Part shown: positions 53,193 through 62,865 of the stretch, piece by piece | Layout of the letters: each line of letters starts with the position of its first letter | Numbering within the stretch: the first letter of the stretch is position 1 | Source: REEB95 sp050729835 | GTDB taxonomy: Bacteria > Pseudomonadota > Alphaproteobacteria > ATCC43930 > CGMCC-115725 | Direction of reading: 5' to 3' | DNA: 64,000 bases | Assembly (NCBI GenBank): GCA_050729835.1 | Contig: JBOHLS010000015.1 | Coordinates: 1-64,000 of the forward strand | The notes under the pieces: model-generated | The model's database searches: none | What the model saw: the letters and a program-made list of their open reading frames with translations, nothing else | What the model was told of the DNA's origin: nothing | Made by a program: the position numbers and the translations under genes

Positions 53193-55120
53193 CCCATCTG
53201 CCGCAGCACGTACCACGACACCAGCACGACGGCGCCGACGAACATGGCGAAGACGTAGTGGTAGAGATAGCCGGTCTGGAAGCGGCTCAGCACCGTAGCC
53301 ATGCCGCGTGTCGCCTTGGCCAGACCGTCCGGGCCGAGGCCGTCGATCACCACGCCGTCGCCATCCTTCCACAGCCGCACGCCGAACCACATGGCGGGGC
53401 GGACGATGACCGCGTCGTAGAGCTCGTCGACATACCACTTGTTGAGAATGAAGAGGTAGATCGGCCGGAAATAGTGGACGAACCACGCCGGGATGCCGGT
53501 CTGGACGATATAGGCGATCCAGGCGACCAGGATGCCCGCGAGGCCCATCGCCAGCGGCAGCTTCGACACCCAGAACGGCGCCGTCTCGGCGCCGGCGATG
53601 GTGTCGTGGCCGGGCAGCACCAGGATCGAATCGCCCCAGAACGCCTCGCGGCCGGCACCGACCAGCCAATGATAACCGATCATGCCGGCGAAGGTCGCGC
53701 CCGCCGCCAGCACCACGAGCGGCAGAATCATCACCGGCGGCGATTCATGGACGTGCGCCATGACCTCCTTGCTGGCGCGCGGCTTGCCATGGAAGGTGAG
53801 GAAGATCACTCGCCACGAATAGAACGCGGTCAGGAAGGCAGCGAAGGTGCCGAGCCAGTAGGCGTAATGGCCGACATCGGTGCCGGCGGCCCACGAGGCT
53901 TCGAGGATCGTGTCCTTGGAATAATAGCCGGCGAACGGCCAGATGCCGGCGAGCGCCAGGCTGCCGATCCACATCAGAATATAGGTTGCCGGAATCAGTG
54001 AGCGCAGCCCGCCCATCTTGCGCATGTCCTGCTCGCCCGACACGGCGTGGATCACCGAGCCGGCGCCGAGGAACAGCAGCGCCTTGAAGAAGGCATGCGT
54101 CAGCAGGTGGAAGATCGCCGCGCCATAGGCCGAGACGCCGGCGGCGAAGAACATGTAGCCGAGCTGGCTGCAGGTCGAATAGGCGATGACGCGCTTGATG
54201 TCGTTCTGCGCCATGCCGATGGTGGCGGCGAACATCGCCGTCGAGCCGCCGATCACCACCACCAGGGCGAGCGCGGTCGGCGAATACTCGAACAGCGGCG
54301 ACAGCCGCGCCAGCATGAACACGCCGGCGGTCACCATGGTCGCGGCATGGATCAGGGCCGAGACCGGCGTTGGGCCTTCCATCGCGTCGGGCAGCCAGGT
54401 GTGCAGGCCGAGCTGGGCCGATTTGCCCATCGCGCCGAGGAACAGCAGGATGCAGGTCACGGTGAGTGCGTCGACCTGGTGGCCGAGGAAATCGATGCTG
54501 TGGTGCGAGGCGTCAGGCGCGGCGGCGAAGACGGTGTCGAACTGGAGCGAGCCGAAGATCAGGTAGACTGCGAAGATGCCGAGCGCAAAGCCGAAATCGC
54601 CGACGCGGTTGACGACGAAGGCCTTGATCGCAGCGGCGTTGGCGGTCGACCGGTCGTACCAGAAGCCGATCAGCAGGTAGGAGGCGAGACCGACGCCCTC
54701 CCAGCCGAAGAACAGCTGCACGAAGTTGTCGCTGGTCACCAGCATCAGCATGAAGAAAGTGAACAGCGACAGATACGCCATGAAGCGCGGCACCGACTTG
54801 TCATGCGCCATGTAGCCGACGGAATAGATGTGCACCATGGCCGAGACCAGCGTGACCATCGCCACCATCACCGCCGACAGCGTGTCGTAGCGCAGCGCCC
54901 AGTGGACCTGGAGGTCGCCGGCGTTGATCCAGGTGAGCAGCTCGATGGTGCGGGGATGGCCGCCGAAGGCGACGCTCCAGAACACGATGGCGCCGAGCAC
55001 GGCCGAGACGACGAGCGCCAGGCAGGTGACGAGCTGTGCGCCGCGATCGCCGATCCAGCGGCCGAAGAAGCCGGCGATGAAGGCCGCGATCAGCGGCAGG
55101 AAGACGGCGGCAACGTGCAT
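53189..55120 (-). CDS. nuoL: NADH-quinone oxidoreductase subunit L
   Basis: A 643-residue subunit, the largest antiporter-like part, with the long lateral helix at the C-terminus. Seen are FTFFMLMLVTSDNFVQLFFGWEG, LGLHTWLPDAMEGPTPVSAL, HAATMVTAGVFML and AQNDIKRVIAYSTCSQLGYM. Starts with MHVAAVFLPLIAAFIAGFFG nine bases after nuoK. Confidence 0.97.
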   Translation of the reverse strand: MHVAAVFLPLIAAFIAGFFGRWIGDRGAQLVTCLALVVSAVLGAIVFWSVAFGGHPRTIELLTWINAGDLQVHWALRYDTLSAVMVAMVTLVSAMVHIYSVGYMAHDKSVPRFMAYLSLFTFFMLMLVTSDNFVQLFFGWEGVGLASYLLIGFWYDRSTANAAAIKAFVVNRVGDFGFALGIFAVYLIFGSLQFDTVFAAAPDASHHSIDFLGHQVDALTVTCILLFLGAMGKSAQLGLHTWLPDAMEGPTPVSALIHAATMVTAGVFMLARLSPLFEYSPTALALVVVIGGSTAMFAATIGMAQNDIKRVIAYSTCSQLGYMFFAAGVSAYGAAIFHLLTHAFFKALLFLGAGSVIHAVSGEQDMRKMGGLRSLIPATYILMWIGSLALAGIWPFAGYYSKDTILEASWAAGTDVGHYAYWLGTFAAFLTAFYSWRVIFLTFHGKPRASKEVMAHVHESPPVMILPLVVLAAGATFAGMIGYHWLVGAGREAFWGDSILVLPGHDTIAGAETAPFWVSKLPLAMGLAGILVAWIAYIVQTGIPAWFVHYFRPIYLFILNKWYVDELYDAVIVRPAMWFGVRLWKDGDGVVIDGLGPDGLAKATRGMATVLSRFQTGYLYHYVFAMFVGAVVLVSWYVLRQMG

Positions 55121-55129
55121 CTCGGCCCC

Positions 55130-55441
55130 TCAGCCCTTCATCCGGTTGATGTCTTCGACCGCGATGGTGCCGCGGTTGCGGAAATAGACCACCAGGATGG
55201 AGAGGCCGATCGCCGCTTCGGCCGCCGCCACGGTGAGTACGAACATGGCGAAGATCTGCCCAACCAGGTCGTGCAGGAACGCCGAGAAGGCGACGAAATT
55301 GATGTTCACCGCCAGCAGCATCAGCTCGACCGACATCAGGATGATGATCACGTTCTTGCGGTTCAAAAAGATGCCGAAGACGCCGAGGGTGAAGAGGATG
55401 GACGCCACGGTCAGGTAATGGGCGAGGCCGATATGCAGCAT
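55130..55441 (-). CDS. nuoK: NADH-quinone oxidoreductase subunit K
   Basis: A 103-residue three-helix membrane subunit: HYLTVASILFTLGVFGIFLN, RKNVIIILMSVELMLLAVNI (with the conserved glutamate in MSVELML) and VLTVAAAEAAIGLSILVVYF (second glutamate). ATG 55441 shares one base with the nuoJ stop (TGATG). Confidence 0.96.
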   Translation of the reverse strand: MLHIGLAHYLTVASILFTLGVFGIFLNRKNVIIILMSVELMLLAVNINFVAFSAFLHDLVGQIFAMFVLTVAAAEAAIGLSILVVYFRNRGTIAVEDINRMKG

Positions 55442-56049
55442 CAGGCGCCCTCCCCCGGCCGGACCTTGACGATCTCGAGCGTCTCCTCGCGCCGGCGCGT
55501 GACCTGGCGCGCGATGCGCTGACGGCGGGTGTCGGGGCGCGCGCGGTGGGTCAGCACGATGGCACCGATCATCGCCACCAGCAGGACGGCGCCCGCGGTC
55601 TGGAAGGCATAGACGTAGTGGGTATAGAGCAGCGCGCCGAGCGCGGCGGTGTTGCTGAGCGCGCTCGGCGTCGGCGCGACCGCGACCTGCGACGCGCCCG
55701 GCGCCACCACCCAGGCGCCGAACATCAGGATCAGCTCGACCAACAAGATCAGGCCGATCAAGGCGCCGATCGGCAGATATTGCAGGAAGCCCTGGCGGAG
55801 CTCGACGAAGTTGATGTCGAGCATCATCACCACGAACAGGAACAGCACCGCGACTGCGCCGACATAGACGATAACCAGGATCATGGCGAGAAATTCCGCG
55901 CCAAGCAGCACGAACAATCCGGCGGCGTTGAAGAATGCCAGAATCAGGAACAGCACCGAGTGCACCGGGTTGCGCGCCGAGATCACCATCACGCCCGAGG
56001 CGACGGCAACGGCGGCGAAGGCGTAGAAGGCGAGCGCCTGGATGATCAT
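55441..56049 (-). CDS. nuoJ: NADH-quinone oxidoreductase subunit J
   Basis: A 202-residue membrane subunit with five helices. ATG 56049 gives MIIQALAFYAFAAVAVASGV; then NPVHSVLFLILAFFNAAGLFVLLGAEFLA and VYVGAVAVLFLFVVMMLDI, the strictly conserved segment of the E-channel. The frame continues upstream to 56112, but that part is repeat sequence. Confidence 0.95.
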   Translation of the reverse strand: MIIQALAFYAFAAVAVASGVMVISARNPVHSVLFLILAFFNAAGLFVLLGAEFLAMILVIVYVGAVAVLFLFVVMMLDINFVELRQGFLQYLPIGALIGLILLVELILMFGAWVVAPGASQVAVAPTPSALSNTAALGALLYTHYVYAFQTAGAVLLVAMIGAIVLTHRARPDTRRQRIARQVTRRREETLEIVKVRPGEGA

Positions 56050-56063
56050 GGTGCTCCCGCAAT

Positions 56064-56160
56064 GCGTCCTTCGAGACGCGCCCTGCGAGGACTCCTCAGG
56101 ACGAGAAAACAAAAATCCTCATGCCGAGGAGCCGGCGCAGCCGGCGTCTCGAAGCATGAG
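56064..56160. repeat. Dispersed inverted repeat, family 3, within the nuo operon
   Basis: CGTCCTTCGAGACGCGCCCT ... CCGGCGTCTCGAAGCATGAG; ends are complementary, and it matches 37797-37911. It occupies the 136-base gap between nuoI and nuoJ. Confidence 0.78.
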
Positions 56161-56185
56161 ATCTGTATTGCCGCCGACATGCCCA

Positions 56186-56674
56186 TCACCGGTAGGGCGC
56201 ATCGAGCGCGAGGTTCTCGGCGATTTCCGCCTCCCAGCGGTCGCCGTTGGCCAGCAGCTTGGCCTTGTCGTAGAACAGCTCCTCGCGCGTCTCGACCGCG
56301 AACTCGAAGTTCGGGCCTTCGACGATGGCGTCGACCGGGCACGCCTCCTGGCACAGGCCGCAATAGATGCACTTGGTCATGTCGATGTCGTAGCGCGTCG
56401 CGCGCCGACTGCCGTCTTCGCGCGGCTCGGCCTCGATGGTGATGGCGAGCGCCGGACACACCGCCTCGCATAGCTTGCAGGCGATGCAGCGCTCCTCGCC
56501 GTTGGGATAGCGCCGCAGCGCGTGCTCGCCGCGGAAGCGCGGGCTCAGCGGCCCCTTCTCGTAGGGGTAGTTCACCGTCACCGGACGCTTGAACATATAG
56601 GTCAGCGTCAGCCACAGGCCGGAGACGAGCTCGGTCAGCAACAGGCTGTAGGCAGGGCGGTCGATGCGTCCCAT
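56186..56674 (-). CDS. nuoI: NADH-quinone oxidoreductase subunit I
   Basis: A 162-residue ferredoxin-like subunit with two 4Fe-4S motifs: CIACKLCEAVCP and CIYCGLCQEACP (clusters N6a and N6b). Two ATGs lie six bases apart; an AGGAG directly abuts the first (56680) and is correctly spaced for the second (56674), which decides the start. The C-terminal half ends ENLALDAPYR. Confidence 0.96.
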   Translation of the reverse strand: MGRIDRPAYSLLLTELVSGLWLTLTYMFKRPVTVNYPYEKGPLSPRFRGEHALRRYPNGEERCIACKLCEAVCPALAITIEAEPREDGSRRATRYDIDMTKCIYCGLCQEACPVDAIVEGPNFEFAVETREELFYDKAKLLANGDRWEAEIAENLALDAPYR

Positions 56675-56683
56675 GGCCATCTC

Positions 56684-57694
56684 CTAAGCCGGAAGCCTGC
56701 CGGTGAAAACCAGGAACGCCGCGGTGGCGACGAGCCAGCCGAGCGACAGCGGCAGGAACACCTTCCAGCCGAGCCGCATCAGCTGATCGTAGCGGTAGCG
56801 CGGCATGGTGGCGCGCACCCAGAGGAAGCAGAACAGCACGAAGGCGATCTTGGCGAAAAACCAGAGCGGCCCCGGAATCCAGGTGAAGGGCGCGACGCCG
56901 AAGGGCGGCAGCCAGCCGCCGAGGAACAAGATGCTGGTCATCGCGCTCATCAGGATCATGTTGGCGTATTCGCCGAGATAGAAGAGCGCGAAGGTCATCG
57001 ACGAATATTCGACGAAGAAGCCGGCGACCAGCTCGGATTCGCCTTCGGGCAGGTCGAAGGGCGAGCGGTTGGTCTCGGCCAGGCCCGAGATGAAGAACAC
57101 GACGAACATCGGGAACAGCGGCAGCGCGAACCAAACGGTCTTCTGCGCCTCGACGATGGCGCTCAAATTGAGCGAGCCGACGCAGAGCAGCACCGAGACG
57201 ATGACGAAGCCGATCGAGACCTCGTAGGACACCATCTGGGCCGCCGAGCGCAAACCGCCGAGAAAGGCATAGCGCGAGTTCGACGACCAGCCGGCCATGA
57301 TGATGCCGTAGACGCCGAGCGACGAGATCGCGAACAGATAGAGGATGCCGACGTTGATGTTGGCCAGCACCACGCCCCGGTCGAACGGGATCACCGCCCA
57401 GGCGACCAGGCTCAAGACGAAGGTGATGATCGGCGCGGCGACGAAGACGACGCGGTTGGCGCCCGACGGGATCACCGTCTCCTTCATCAGCAGCTTGAGG
57501 CCATCGGCCAGCGGCTGGAACAGGCCGAACGGGCCGACGACGTTGGGACCCTTGCGGAGCTGCGCCGCCGCCAGCACCTTGCGCTCGGCGTAAGTCAAAT
57601 ACGCGACCGCAAGCAGCAGCGGCACGACGATCGCCAGGATCTCGCCGATGGTGATCGCGGCCGGCAGGCCGTAGCTGTGCCAGAGGCTACCCAT
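56684..57694 (-). CDS. nuoH: NADH-quinone oxidoreductase subunit H
   Basis: A 336-residue eight-helix subunit next to the quinone site: LTYAERKVLAAAQLRKGPNV, GPFGLFQPLADGLKLLMKE, and SGLAETNRSPFDLPEGESEL. ATG 57694 overlaps the nuoG stop by eight bases. The open frame up to 58048 is a nuoG shadow. Confidence 0.96.
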   Translation of the reverse strand: MGSLWHSYGLPAAITIGEILAIVVPLLLAVAYLTYAERKVLAAAQLRKGPNVVGPFGLFQPLADGLKLLMKETVIPSGANRVVFVAAPIITFVLSLVAWAVIPFDRGVVLANINVGILYLFAISSLGVYGIIMAGWSSNSRYAFLGGLRSAAQMVSYEVSIGFVIVSVLLCVGSLNLSAIVEAQKTVWFALPLFPMFVVFFISGLAETNRSPFDLPEGESELVAGFFVEYSSMTFALFYLGEYANMILMSAMTSILFLGGWLPPFGVAPFTWIPGPLWFFAKIAFVLFCFLWVRATMPRYRYDQLMRLGWKVFLPLSLGWLVATAAFLVFTGRLPA

Positions 57695-59744
57695 GCGTGC
57701 CGGTCCTGGTGGCGCCGCCGAACTGCGCGACGCATTCCGCCATGGTCGGCGAGGCGCGGCTGATCGGATCGGTGCGGTAATAGTCGGCGATCGGATAGGC
57801 GAAGGGCTCGCGTTCGATGCGGCCGTCCTGGCCGAACTTGCCCCAGGCCGAGCGTGGCGCCTCGTCGAGCCGGCCGAAGATGGCATTGACCTCGGCCAGC
57901 CGGCGGCGCACTGCGCGCAGATTGTCGTAGGGCAGCTTGCGGCCCAGCACCTCGGACAGCGCGCGCAGAATCGCCCAGTCGTCGCGCGCCTCGCCCAGCG
58001 GGAAGACCGCGCGGCGGCCGTGCTGCACGCGGCCCTCGGTGTTGACATAGGTGCCGTCCTTCTCGGTATAGGCGGCGCCCGGCAGCACGACGTCGGCGCG
58101 CTGCGCGCCGGCGTCGCCGTGATGGCCCTGATAGACGACGAAAGCCTTGCCCAGCCGCTTCATGTCGAGCTCGTCGGCGCCGAGCAGATAGACGAACTCG
58201 ATCTCGCCCTTTTCGCAGCCTGCCAGGACGCCGGCGGTGTCGCGGCCGCCCGCCTGCGGCACGAAGCCCAGATCGAGGCCGCCGACGCGCGCCGCCGCGG
58301 TGTGCAGCACGTTGAAGCCGTTCCAATCCTCGCGCACCAGTCCGGCGCTTTCGGCAAGATTCCGCGCCAGGTGCAGGATGGCGGCGCCGTCGCGGCGGCG
58401 CAGCGCGCCCTGCCCCAGCACCAGCATCGGCTTCTTCGCCGCCTTGAGCGTCTCGACGAATTTGTGCTTGCCGGCAACCAGATCGGCCAGCATCTCCGGC
58501 CCGGCGCCGAGCCACTCGACCGGATAGGTCAGTTCGCGCGGCGCGCCGATGCCGGCAATCTTGAAGCCGCCCTGGAGCCAACGCTTCCGCAGGCGCGCAT
58601 TGACGATCGGCGCTTCCCACCGCGGATGCGTGCCGATCAGCAGGCAGACATCGGCCTCCTCGATGCCGGCGATGCCGGTGTTGAAGATATAGCCGGCGCG
58701 GCAGGCGGGATCGAGGGCGGCGCCGTCCTGGCGGCAATCGAGATGCGGCGAGCCCAAGGCCGCCATCAACTCCTTCAGCGCCAACATCGATTCGCAATCG
58801 ACAAGATCGCCGGCGAGCGCGGCGATACGGCTGCCGGCGACGCCCTTGAGCCGGGCAGCGATGGCGACGAAGGCGTCTTGCCACGACGCCTCGGCGAGTT
58901 TGCCGTGCGCGCGCACATAGGGCACGTCGAGCCGGCGCTTGGTGAGGCCGTCGAGCGCGAAGCGCGTCTTGTCGGCGATCCATTCCTCGTTGATCGCCTC
59001 GTTGAGGCGCGGTAACACGCGCAGCACCTGGCCGCCGCGCGCGTCGACGCGGATGTTCGAGCCGACGGCGTCGAGCGCGTCGACGCTCTCGGTCTTGGTC
59101 AGCTCCCACGGCCGGGCAATGAAGGCATAGGGCTTGGCGGTGAGCGCGCCGACCGGGCAAAGGTCGACGATGTTGGCCGACAGCTCGGACGCCAGCGCGC
59201 GCTCGATATAGGTGCCGATCTCCATGTCCTCGCCGCGGCCGGTGGCGCCGAGATCCTCGACGCCGGCGACCTCGGTGGCGAAGCGGATGCAGCGCGTGCA
59301 GTGGATGCAGCGATTCATGGAGGTGGCGACAAGCGGCCCAAAATTCTTGTCCTTCACCGCCCGCTTGTTCTCGATGTAGCGGCCGCGGTCGAAGCCGTAG
59401 GCCATCGCCTGGTCCTGCAAGTCGCACTCGCCGCCTTGGTCGCAGATCGGGCAGTCGAGTGGATGGTTGATGAGCAGGAACTCCATCACGCCGTGACGCG
59501 CCTTCTTGGCCTTCTCGCTGTCGGTGTGGATCACCATGCCGTCGGCGGCGGGCATGGCGCAGGAGGCGATCGGCTTGGGCGCCTTCTCCTGCTCGACCAG
59601 GCACATGCGACAGTTGCCGGCGATGCTGAGCCGCAAATGGAAGCAGAAATGCGCCACCTCGAAGCCGGCCTGCTGGCAGGCCTGCAGCACCGTCGTGCCC
59701 GCCGCCACCTCGATCGCCTGGCCGTTGATGGTGAGCTTGGGCAT
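57687..59744 (-). CDS. nuoG: NADH-quinone oxidoreductase subunit G
   Basis: A 685-residue iron-sulfur subunit. N-terminal 2Fe-2S domain (CQQAGFEVAHFCFHLRLSIAG, then NCRMCLVE), HxxxC motif HPLDCPICDQGGECDLQD, the 4Fe-4S motif MNRCIHCTRCIRFATEVAG, and a molybdopterin-oxidoreductase-like C-terminal part that has lost its cofactor function. Starts three bases after nuoF. Confidence 0.96.
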   Translation of the reverse strand: MPKLTINGQAIEVAAGTTVLQACQQAGFEVAHFCFHLRLSIAGNCRMCLVEQEKAPKPIASCAMPAADGMVIHTDSEKAKKARHGVMEFLLINHPLDCPICDQGGECDLQDQAMAYGFDRGRYIENKRAVKDKNFGPLVATSMNRCIHCTRCIRFATEVAGVEDLGATGRGEDMEIGTYIERALASELSANIVDLCPVGALTAKPYAFIARPWELTKTESVDALDAVGSNIRVDARGGQVLRVLPRLNEAINEEWIADKTRFALDGLTKRRLDVPYVRAHGKLAEASWQDAFVAIAARLKGVAGSRIAALAGDLVDCESMLALKELMAALGSPHLDCRQDGAALDPACRAGYIFNTGIAGIEEADVCLLIGTHPRWEAPIVNARLRKRWLQGGFKIAGIGAPRELTYPVEWLGAGPEMLADLVAGKHKFVETLKAAKKPMLVLGQGALRRRDGAAILHLARNLAESAGLVREDWNGFNVLHTAAARVGGLDLGFVPQAGGRDTAGVLAGCEKGEIEFVYLLGADELDMKRLGKAFVVYQGHHGDAGAQRADVVLPGAAYTEKDGTYVNTEGRVQHGRRAVFPLGEARDDWAILRALSEVLGRKLPYDNLRAVRRRLAEVNAIFGRLDEAPRSAWGKFGQDGRIEREPFAYPIADYYRTDPISRASPTMAECVAQFGGATRTGTHG

Positions 59745-59747
59745 CGT

Positions 59748-61043
59748 CTACTCCGCCGCCCGCACCGCGTGGGCGCGATAGTCGCGCATGCGGCGCTTGA
59801 GTTCGGGCCGGAAGTGCCGGATCAAGCCCTGCACCGGCCATGCCGCGGCGTCGCCCAGCGCGCAGATGGTGTGGCCCTCGATCTCGTAGGAAACCTCCAG
59901 AAGCATATCGATCTCACGCGGCTCGGCCTTGCCCAGGACCATGCGTTCCATCACCCGCCACATCCAGCCGGCGCCTTCGCGGCACGGCGTGCATTGGCCG
60001 CAGCTCTCGTGCTTGTAAAACTGCGACAGCCGGGCGATCGCTTTGACGATGTCGGTCGACTTGTCCATGACGATGACCGCGGCGGTGCCGAGGCCCGATT
60101 GAACGTCCTTGAGCGCGTCGAAATCCATCAGCACGGCGTCGCAGATCGACTTCGGGATCACCGGCACCGACGAACCGCCGGGAATCACCGCCAGCAAGTT
60201 GTCCCAGCCGCCGCGCACGCCGCCAGCGTGCTTATCGACGAGTTCGCGAAGGGGGATGCCCATCTCCTCTTCGACGTTGCACGGCGTCTCGACGTGGCCC
60301 GAGATGCAGAACACCTTGGTGCCCTCGTTCTTCGGCCGGCCGATGCCGGCGAACCAGGCGCCGCCGCGGCGCAGGATGGTCGGCACCACGGCGATGGTCT
60401 CGACGTTGTTGACCGTCGACGGGCAGCCATAGAGCCCGCAGGTCGCGGGAAACGGCGGCTTGAGGCGCGGTTGGCCCTTCTTGCCTTCGAGCGATTCGAG
60501 CAGGCCGGTTTCCTCGCCGCAGATATAGGCGCCGGCGCCGCGATGGAGATGGAGCTCGAAATCGTAGCCCGAGCCGCAGGCGTCCTTGCCGACGAGGCCG
60601 GCGGCATAGGCCTCGTCGATAGCATGCTGCAGGACCTGGGCCTCGTTGTAGAACTCGCCGCGGATGTAGATGTAGCAGTGGTGCGCGCCCATGCCGACGC
60701 CGGCAAGCAGGCACCCCTCGATCAGCTTGTGCGGATCGTGGCGCATGATGTCGCGGTCTTTGCAGGTGCCGGGCTCGCTCTCGTCGGCGTTGACGATGAG
60801 ATAGGTCGGGCGGTCGCTCTGCTTGGGCATGAACGACCATTTGAGGCCGGTTGGGAATCCGGCGCCGCCGCGGCCGCGCAGGCCCGAGGCCTTGACCTCG
60901 TTGGCGATCCAGTCGCGGCCCTTGGCCACCAAGCCCTTGGTGCCGTCCCAGTCACCGCGATGCTTCGCCCCGGCGCTTCCTTCCAAGCGCCAATCGAATT
61001 GCCCGTAGAGATTGGTGAAGATGCGATCCTTGTCGGCGAGCAT
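59748..61043 (-). CDS. nuoF: NADH-quinone oxidoreductase subunit F
   Basis: A 431-residue subunit that binds NADH and FMN. GLRGRGGAGFPTGLKWSFMP is the nucleotide loop, IVNADESEPGTCKDRDIM the FMN region, and ESCGQCTPCREG plus a later cysteine hold the N3 4Fe-4S cluster. ATG 61043 overlaps the nuoE stop by one base (TGATG). Confidence 0.97.
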   Translation of the reverse strand: MLADKDRIFTNLYGQFDWRLEGSAGAKHRGDWDGTKGLVAKGRDWIANEVKASGLRGRGGAGFPTGLKWSFMPKQSDRPTYLIVNADESEPGTCKDRDIMRHDPHKLIEGCLLAGVGMGAHHCYIYIRGEFYNEAQVLQHAIDEAYAAGLVGKDACGSGYDFELHLHRGAGAYICGEETGLLESLEGKKGQPRLKPPFPATCGLYGCPSTVNNVETIAVVPTILRRGGAWFAGIGRPKNEGTKVFCISGHVETPCNVEEEMGIPLRELVDKHAGGVRGGWDNLLAVIPGGSSVPVIPKSICDAVLMDFDALKDVQSGLGTAAVIVMDKSTDIVKAIARLSQFYKHESCGQCTPCREGAGWMWRVMERMVLGKAEPREIDMLLEVSYEIEGHTICALGDAAAWPVQGLIRHFRPELKRRMRDYRAHAVRAAE

Positions 61044-61669
61044 CAGCGCTTGCCTCCGGCGAACGACAGGTCCTTGAGCGTGGTCGGGCCGCCGGCGGGC
61101 GCCGAGGTCTGGCGCTTCTTGACCGAGCCCATCGGCGGCTTCTCGCCGCGCGCCAGCGCGGCGATCAGCGCCGCGGTCGAGCTGCCGTCGAGGTCCTCGT
61201 AGAAATCGTCGTTGACCTGGATGACCGGCGCGTTGACGCAGGCGCCGAGGCACTCGACCTCGCGCAAGGTGAACTTGCCGTCGGGCGTGGTCTCGCCGAT
61301 GCCGATGCCGAGTTTCTTTTTGCAGGCGGCAACCACCTCGTCCGAGCCCCGGAGCCAGCACGGCGTCGTGGTGCAGATCTGGAAGAAATGCTTTCCGACC
61401 GGCTTCAGGTTGAACATGGTGTAGAAGGTCGCGACCTCGTAGACGCGGATGCGCGCCATGCCGAGCATGTCGGCGACCACGTCCATCGCGGCCCGTGGCA
61501 GCCAGTTGTCGTGCTGGCGCTGCGCCAGATCCAAAAGCGGCAGCACCGCGCTCGCCTGGCGGCCGGGCGGATACTTGGCGATATGCGCCTGCGCCTTCTT
61601 CAGGTTGGCGGGCGTGAAAGCGAAGCTGGCCGGCTGCGCGACCGGCGCGGAATTGTCGTGCGCGCTCAT
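61043..61669 (-). CDS. nuoE: NADH-quinone oxidoreductase subunit E
   Basis: A 208-residue thioredoxin-like subunit holding the N1a 2Fe-2S cluster: CTTTPCWLRG (two cysteines) and VECLGACVNAPVIQVND (two cysteines). The ~40-residue C-terminal extension (GEKPPMGSVKKRQTSAPAGG...) is typical of alphaproteobacteria. ATG 61669 overlaps the nuoD stop. Confidence 0.96.
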   Translation of the reverse strand: MSAHDNSAPVAQPASFAFTPANLKKAQAHIAKYPPGRQASAVLPLLDLAQRQHDNWLPRAAMDVVADMLGMARIRVYEVATFYTMFNLKPVGKHFFQICTTTPCWLRGSDEVVAACKKKLGIGIGETTPDGKFTLREVECLGACVNAPVIQVNDDFYEDLDGSSTAALIAALARGEKPPMGSVKKRQTSAPAGGPTTLKDLSFAGGKR

Positions 61670-62865
61670 CGGTCGATCTCGCCGAAAACGATGTCCATCG
61701 AGCCGATGATCGCCACCACGTCGGCCAGCATGTGGCCGCGTGACATGAAATCCGTGCTCTGCAGGAACGGGAAGCCGGGCGCGCGGATCTTGCAGCGATA
61801 AGGCCGGTTGCTGCCGTCGGCGACCAGATAGACGCCGAACTCGCCTTTGGGCGCTTCGACGGCGGTGTAGGTTTCGCCCGCCGGCACGTGATAGCCCTCG
61901 GTATAGAGCTTGAAGTGATGGATCAGCGCCTCCATCGAGCTCTTCATCTCGATGCGCGGCGGCGGCGCGATCTTGCGGTCGTCGACCATGTGCGGGCCCG
62001 TCGGCATCTGGTCGATGCACTGCTTGATGATGCGCAGGCTCTGGCGCATCTCCTCCATCCGCACCAGATAGCGGTCCCAGCAATCGCCGTTCTTGCCGAT
62101 GGGCACGTCGAAATCCATCTCGCCGTAGACGTCGTAGGGCTGCGCCTTGCGCAAATCCCACGGCACGCCCGAAGCGCGCAGCATCGGCCCGGAGAAGCCC
62201 CAGTCGAGCGCCTGCTCGCGCGTCATCCGGCCGATGTCGACGGTGCGCTGCTTGAAGATGCGGTTTTCGGTCAGAAGCTGCTCGAGATCGTCGATCCGCT
62301 TGGGGAACTGATCGCAGAACGCGCCGATGTCCTCGAGCAGGCCGGGCGACAGGTCCTGATGCACGCCGCCGGGGCGGAAATAGTTGGCGTGCAGCCGCGC
62401 GCCCGAGGCGCGCTCATAGAACTCCATCAGCTTCTCGCGCTCCTCGAAGCCCCAGAGCAGCGGCGTGATCGCGCCGACGTCGAGCGCGAAGGCGGTCAAG
62501 TTGAGGAGATGGTTGAGGATGCGGGTGATCTCGGCATACATCACGCGGATGTATTGCGCGCGCGACGGCGGCGTGACGCCCATCAGCTTCTCGACCGCGA
62601 GCGCGAAGGCGTGCTCCTGGCACATCGGCGAGACGTAATCGAGCCGGTCGAAATAGGGCGTCGCCTGGATATAGGTTTTGTACTCGATCAGCTTTTCCGT
62701 GCCGCGATGCAAGAGCCCGATATGTGGATCGGCGCGCTCGATCACCTCGCCATCCAACTCCAGCACTAGGCGCAGCACGCCGTGCGCCGCCGGATGCTGC
62801 GGCCCGAAATTCATCGTGAAGCTCTTGATGGTGGCTTCGTTCGCGGGAGCGAGATCGGCGCTCAT
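61666..62865 (-). CDS. nuoD: NADH-quinone oxidoreductase subunit D
   Basis: A 399-residue subunit that lines the quinone cavity and is related to the large subunit of NiFe hydrogenases. It opens with MNFGPQHPAAHGVLRLVLEL, and shows DRLDYVSPMCQEHAFALAVE, GVHQDLSPGLLEDI and VYLVADGSNRPYRCKIRAPG. ATG 62865 overlaps the nuoC stop (ATGA). Confidence 0.97.
   Translation of the reverse strand: MSADLAPANEATIKSFTMNFGPQHPAAHGVLRLVLELDGEVIERADPHIGLLHRGTEKLIEYKTYIQATPYFDRLDYVSPMCQEHAFALAVEKLMGVTPPSRAQYIRVMYAEITRILNHLLNLTAFALDVGAITPLLWGFEEREKLMEFYERASGARLHANYFRPGGVHQDLSPGLLEDIGAFCDQFPKRIDDLEQLLTENRIFKQRTVDIGRMTREQALDWGFSGPMLRASGVPWDLRKAQPYDVYGEMDFDVPIGKNGDCWDRYLVRMEEMRQSLRIIKQCIDQMPTGPHMVDDRKIAPPPRIEMKSSMEALIHHFKLYTEGYHVPAGETYTAVEAPKGEFGVYLVADGSNRPYRCKIRAPGFPFLQSTDFMSRGHMLADVVAIIGSMDIVFGEIDR

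Noticed and set aside
54047..55522. 491-codon plus-strand open frame opposite nuoL/nuoK
   Set aside because: Composition is Glu/Arg/His/Asp-rich without hydrophobic cores, as expected when GC-rich membrane genes are read on the other strand; nuoL and nuoK are unmistakable.
59301..61202. 633-codon plus-strand open frame opposite nuoG/nuoF/nuoE
   Set aside because: A shadow of three well-conserved complex I genes in high-GC DNA; no domain signature or ribosome site.
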